This document shows positions 60,359 through 64,000 of a DNA stretch of 64,000 nucleotides, piece by piece. The position numbers were made by a program, and so were the translations under genes. The notes under the pieces were generated by a model that saw only the letters and a list, made by a program, of their open reading frames with translations, was not told the DNA's origin and made no database searches. Position 1 is the first letter of the stretch, and each line of letters starts with the position of its first letter. The DNA lies in NCBI RefSeq assembly GCF_026341775.1, contig NZ_JAPEOB010000001.1, forward strand, positions 682,001 to 746,000, read 5' to 3'. The stretch is from Streptomyces sp. NBC_00654. Lineage in GTDB: Bacteria > Actinomycetota > Actinomycetes > Streptomycetales > Streptomycetaceae.

Positions 60359-63300
60359 GCGCGGTCCTCCTCGGTGATCACCGGGCTCAGCAGCGGGTGA
60401 TTCCCGGGTGCCTGGCCGCCGGTGCCGGCCGCCGCCCAGTCGGCCATCAACGTGCCCCGGCCGAAGCGCTGTTCGCGCCGGCTGAGGGTGGCGGTCAGAT
60501 GCTTGACGACGCCCTTGCCGCTGTCGGAGTTGGTCAGGGCGACCAGGCCGACGCCGCTGCCGAGGTGGCTGAGCGAGAGGTTCCAGTAGCCGGCGGGTTC
60601 GCCGCCGTGCCCGAACTCGGCGTCGTCACCGGTGTCGTCGACGATGGTGCCGAGGCCGTAGAAGCTCCCCGGGTGTCCGGTGAGCAGCTCACCGGCGACC
60701 TCCGCGGGCAGCAGCGCGCCCGGCAGGCCGAGCAGCGAGGCACGCATCTGGCGGGTCACCGCGGCGATGTCCTCGGCGGTCGTCCACAGCCCGGCGGCGG
60801 CGAGGTGGGCGCGGTTGCGCCAGCCGCCGTCGAGCGCGACGCCCCCGGCGTGGTGCCCGAGCGCCACCGGCCGGCCGGCGGTGAGCGGGAACGCCTGGTC
60901 GAAGCTGCTGCCCGTCATCTCCAGCGGGCGGAACACCAGCCGGTCCATCAGCCGCTGGAACGACTCGCCCGTGACGTCCTCCAGCAGCTGCTGGAGGACC
61001 CAGTAGTGGGTGCTGCTCTTGCGGAACGTGGAGCCGGGGACGAGCTGCCGCGCGACCTGCGGGGTGGTGACCGGGCCGGTGCCCGACAGCAGGTCCAGCA
61101 GCGTGGGGACCTCCTCGCCGGGCGGGAACCCGACGCTGCGGTGTCTGGCCAGCCCCGCCGTGTGGCCCAGCAGATGACGGATGGTCACCGCGCCGGGCGC
61201 GGTGGCGAGGTCCGGGAGCCGCCATGAGGTCAGGTGGCTCTCGACCGGGTCGTCCAGCGCGATGCGGCCCTCGGCCACCAGCCGCAGGGCGGCCAGTGCC
61301 GTGACGTGCTTGCTGATCGAACCGACCTGGAACAGCGTCCCCGGGGTGACCGGTTCGGTGCCGCCGCTGGACAGCACCCCGGCCCCGTGCAGCTCGGTGG
61401 AGCCGTCGGCGCCGAGTACGGCGACGCTCACGCCGGGCACCCGGTGCTCGGCCATCAGCGCGCGCAGCTCGTCCAGCGGGAAGGCGGCCGGGGCGGCCTT
61501 CGTGTCCGGCCCCGTGGTCCCGGCCCTGTCCAGCAGTGCCGCGACCTGGGCGAGCGGGCCCTCGGCCAGCCGGCTCCGGTCGCCGCCCGAGGCCTGCTCC
61601 AGCAGCGTCGCGAGCAGCTCCGCCGACATCACCACCTCGGCGGGGGCCGCCTCCGCCACGACGGGCTCCGGCTCCGGCTCCGCCGCGCGGCGGGCCGCCT
61701 CCGTGTCCTCGTCGATCGCCGCGGCGAGGTCGATCAGTGTCCCGTGCTGGTACATGCGCCAGACCGAGACGGCCAGCCCCTCGCGGCGGGCGGCGGCCAG
61801 CACCTGGATCATCAGGATCGAGTGCCCGCCCAGCTCGAAGAACTTGTCGTGCACCCCGATCTGGTCGACGCCCAGCACCTCGGACCAGATCTTGGCGAGC
61901 AGCCGTTCCGTCGCGGTCCGCGGCGCCACATAGGCGTCCTCGGAGCGCATCGAGGAGCGGTCCGGCGCGGCCAGCGCCCGCCGGTCCACCTTGCCGTTGG
62001 CGTTGAGCGGGATGCTCTCCAGCGCCACGAAGGCGGCGGGGACCATGTACTCCGGCAGGTGCCGCGCGCAGTCGTCGGCCAGCGCCGAGGCGCTCGGCAG
62101 CTCCTGGCCCGCGACCGGCACGCAGTACGCCACCAGGCGCTTGTCGCCCGGGGTGGGCTCGTGCACCGTGACCACCGCGTCGCGCACGGCCGGGTGCGCG
62201 GCGACGACCGCCTGCACCTCGCCCAGCTCGAGCCGGTAACCGCGGATCTTGACCTGGTCGTCCAGCCGGCCCAGGAACTCCACGTTCCCGTCGGCCAGCA
62301 GCCGCGCCCGGTCGCCCGTGCGGTACAGCCGCGCCCCGGCGGGCCCGAAGGGGTCGGGCACGAAGCGCTCCGCCGTCAGGTCCGGGCGGCCCGCGTAACC
62401 GCGCGCCACCCCCGTACCGCCGACATACAGCTCGCCCAGCACACCCACCGGCACCGGCCGCATCGACGCGTCCAGCACGTGCACCGTCATGTTCGGCAGC
62501 GGGCGGCCGATCGGCACCACGTCGAGGGCGACACGGCTCGTCACCGGGAGGACCGTGGAGCCGACCGACGCCTCCGTCGGCCCGTACTCATTGATCATCC
62601 GGCCCGCGCCGAGCACCTCCAGCGAACGGTTGGCCGTCTCGCCGGGCAGGGCCTCGCCCGCCACCACGTACACCTGGCTGAGCCGGTCCACCTGCTCGGT
62701 GGTGAGCTGCTCGGTCAGGATGTCCAGATGGCCGGGGGTCAGCTTGATGAAGCTGTACGGGCCCGAGCCGAGCAGCGCCGCGGACAGCTCGGCCGGAGCC
62801 GTGTCCTGCGCCACCACATGCACGGCCTGCCCGGTCACCAGCGGCCCCCACAGGTTGGGGACGACCAGGTCGAAGGCGACCGAGGAGAACAGCGGCGCAC
62901 CGCCCGTGCCCCGGGAGGCCAGGTCCTCGGCCGCCCAGGCCACATGGTTGGCCAGCCCGCGGTGCGGGATCTGGACACCCTTGGGCCGGCCCGTGGAACC
63001 GGAGGTGAAGATGACGTACGCCAGCCGGTCCGGGTCCTCGCTCCGGCCGGGCGGCGCGCCCGCCGGGACGTCGGTGTCCGTCCGCTCCAGCTCGTCGAGC
63101 AGCAGCACCGGAACACCGGCGGGGAAGCCGTCCGCGTACGGGGGCTCCGTCACCGCGGCGACCGCTCCCGCGCTCTCGCACATGCTCGCGATGCGCTCGG
63201 CCGGGTACGACGGGTCGATCGGCACATAGGCGCCGCCCGCCTTCCACACGCCCAGCAGCGTGGCGATCAGTCCGGGGCTCCGGTCCAGCAGCACCCCGAC

Positions 63301-64000
63301 GGTGCTCTCCGCGCCGATCCCCGCCGCGCGCAGCCGGTGCGCGATGCGGTTCGCGCGGGCGTCCAGCTCCGCGTAACCGGTCTCCGCGCCCCGGTGGCGC
63401 ACGGCGACGGCGTCCGGGGTCCGGGCCGCCTGCTCCTCGAAGCGCCGGAGCACGGTCAGCTCGCCGAACTCCCGCCCGGTGGCGTTCTGTCCGGCCAGCC
63501 ACTCCCGCTCGCCCGCCGGGAGGAACGTCTGCTCGGCGCTGCCGCGCGGATCGGCGGCCATCGCCTCCAGGACCTGCCGGTACAGCCCCGTGAGCCGGTC
63601 GGCGTGCTCACGGCCCAGGGCGTGGGTGTGCGTGGTCAGCAGCAGATGGCCGGAGACCGCCGAGACCGCGAGCGCGAACTCGGTGCCGCCCTCGCCGCTG
63701 CTCGCCTCCGCGTCGACGAGCGAGGTGTCGACGTGGTCGAAGTCCTGGTAGCTGAAGCGCACATGGAGCAGCCGGCCGAGGTCGGCGTCGCGCTGGATCA
63801 CCGGCATCGGGAACCTGCGGTGGTCCCAGACCTCCGCCTCCCGGGCGAAGACCCGGCGCACCAGGTCGCTCCAGCTTCCGCTCGCCCGGTCGAAGGCGAA
63901 GGGCAGGGTGTTGAGGTACATGCCGTAGACGCGCTCGGCGCCCGGCGACTCGGGGCGCGCGCTGCACACCAGGCCGCTGAAGAAGGCGTCCTCCTCGGTG
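60355..64000 (-). CDS. NRPS module C-A-PCP with C-terminal beta-lactamase/PBP-like domain (partial)
   Basis: Incomplete: the frame stays open to the window edge, so the 5' end lies outside. Numbering from the in-frame GTG at 63969: end of a condensation domain (to ~150), an adenylation domain (~170-660; TSGSTGRPKG, NEYGPTEASVG, YRTGD, NANGKVDR), and a carrier domain with Ser717 in GGHSI. Then an Ala/Glu linker and a ~370-aa serine beta-lactamase/D-Ala-peptidase fold. That fold has S-x-x-K at 884-887 (SISK) and a HGG box at 1121-1123, but the usual Y-x-N reads KSS (984-986). There is no ordinary thioesterase. The domain probably releases or processes the peptide. A by-eye specificity code (D L P K V A E V G K) is closest to asparagine codes. 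Confidence 0.93.
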   Translation of the reverse strand, partial: TEEDAFFSGLVCSARPESPGAERVYGMYLNTLPFAFDRASGSWSDLVRRVFAREAEVWDHRRFPMPVIQRDADLGRLLHVRFSYQDFDHVDTSLVDAEASSGEGGTEFALAVSAVSGHLLLTTHTHALGREHADRLTGLYRQVLEAMAADPRGSAEQTFLPAGEREWLAGQNATGREFGELTVLRRFEEQAARTPDAVAVRHRGAETGYAELDARANRIAHRLRAAGIGAESTVGVLLDRSPGLIATLLGVWKAGGAYVPIDPSYPAERIASMCESAGAVAAVTEPPYADGFPAGVPVLLLDELERTDTDVPAGAPPGRSEDPDRLAYVIFTSGSTGRPKGVQIPHRGLANHVAWAAEDLASRGTGGAPLFSSVAFDLVVPNLWGPLVTGQAVHVVAQDTAPAELSAALLGSGPYSFIKLTPGHLDILTEQLTTEQVDRLSQVYVVAGEALPGETANRSLEVLGAGRMINEYGPTEASVGSTVLPVTSRVALDVVPIGRPLPNMTVHVLDASMRPVPVGVLGELYVGGTGVARGYAGRPDLTAERFVPDPFGPAGARLYRTGDRARLLADGNVEFLGRLDDQVKIRGYRLELGEVQAVVAAHPAVRDAVVTVHEPTPGDKRLVAYCVPVAGQELPSASALADDCARHLPEYMVPAAFVALESIPLNANGKVDRRALAAPDRSSMRSEDAYVAPRTATERLLAKIWSEVLGVDQIGVHDKFFELGGHSILMIQVLAAARREGLAVSVWRMYQHGTLIDLAAAIDEDTEAARRAAEPEPEPVVAEAAPAEVVMSAELLATLLEQASGGDRSRLAEGPLAQVAALLDRAGTTGPDTKAAPAAFPLDELRALMAEHRVPGVSVAVLGADGSTELHGAGVLSSGGTEPVTPGTLFQVGSISKHVTALAALRLVAEGRIALDDPVESHLTSWRLPDLATAPGAVTIRHLLGHTAGLARHRSVGFPPGEEVPTLLDLLSGTGPVTTPQVARQLVPGSTFRKSSTHYWVLQQLLEDVTGESFQRLMDRLVFRPLEMTGSSFDQAFPLTAGRPVALGHHAGGVALDGGWRNRAHLAAAGLWTTAEDIAAVTRQMRASLLGLPGALLPAEVAGELLTGHPGSFYGLGTIVDDTGDDAEFGHGGEPAGYWNLSLSHLGSGVGLVALTNSDSGKGVVKHLTATLSRREQRFGRGTLMADWAAAGTGGQAPGNHPLLSPVITEEDRA

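Overview
The window is high-GC actinobacterial chromosome and almost certainly Streptomyces. The evidence is strong G/C third-position bias, many GTG/TTG starts, and the block bldG - anti-sigma factor - proton-pumping pyrophosphatase - topA - tmk fusion - DNA polymerase III delta' - secreted peptidase. From memory this order matches the S. coelicolor SCO3549-SCO3540 neighbourhood.

Layout. (1) 1-20.5 kb is conserved core: an MrfA/YprA-type helicase divergent from bldG, the BldG-partner anti-sigma factor, hppA, a lipoprotein, a methyltransferase, a small membrane protein, topA, a membrane-protein/thymidylate-kinase fusion, delta' and a Tap/Slp-like lipoprotein hydrolase. It ends at a tRNA-Thr(CGT) with its own terminator. 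(2) 20.5-31.3 kb looks accessory. After degenerate sequence and two unknown genes comes a self-contained AfsK/AfsR-like module: an AfsR-type SARP regulator (minus strand) divergent from a membrane-anchored protein and two AfsK-like Ser/Thr kinases with PQQ-type propellers. The divergent promoter region carries a tandem 11-bp direct repeat of the kind SARPs bind. (3) 31.8-37.7 kb is a three-gene operon: unknown protein, HSP90-family ATPase, 978-aa TPR-like protein. (4) 37.7-41.7 kb holds a photolyase and a YtrA-type GntR/ABC operon with a palindrome at its promoter. (5) 41.7-50.2 kb holds a small secreted protein with three D-x-D-L-P-W motifs divergent from a TrmB/LuxR-type regulator, a secreted M4+M28 metallopeptidase fusion, a two-component system and a DedA-family protein. 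(6) 50.1-64.0 kb is one side of a nonribosomal peptide cluster: type II thioesterase, FtsX-type ABC exporter, methyltransferase, then a tightly overlapping minus-strand operon. In transcription order that operon is NRPS, carbamoyltransferase, MFS exporter, TauD-like oxygenase, Sfp-type phosphopantetheinyl transferase, second TauD-like oxygenase.

How the genes work together. The SARP is the obvious phosphorylation target and transcriptional output of the two sensor kinases. HSP90 and the TPR protein are probably a chaperone/co-chaperone-like pair. In the peptide cluster the PPTase would prime the carrier domain, the two Fe(II)/2-oxoglutarate enzymes and the carbamoyltransferase would supply or tailor a non-standard residue, and the MFS and ABC systems would export the product. 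The NRPS ends in C-A-PCP followed by a serine beta-lactamase/PBP-like domain and runs off the right edge. Convergent gene pairs are separated by long perfect inverted repeats that act as bidirectional terminators.
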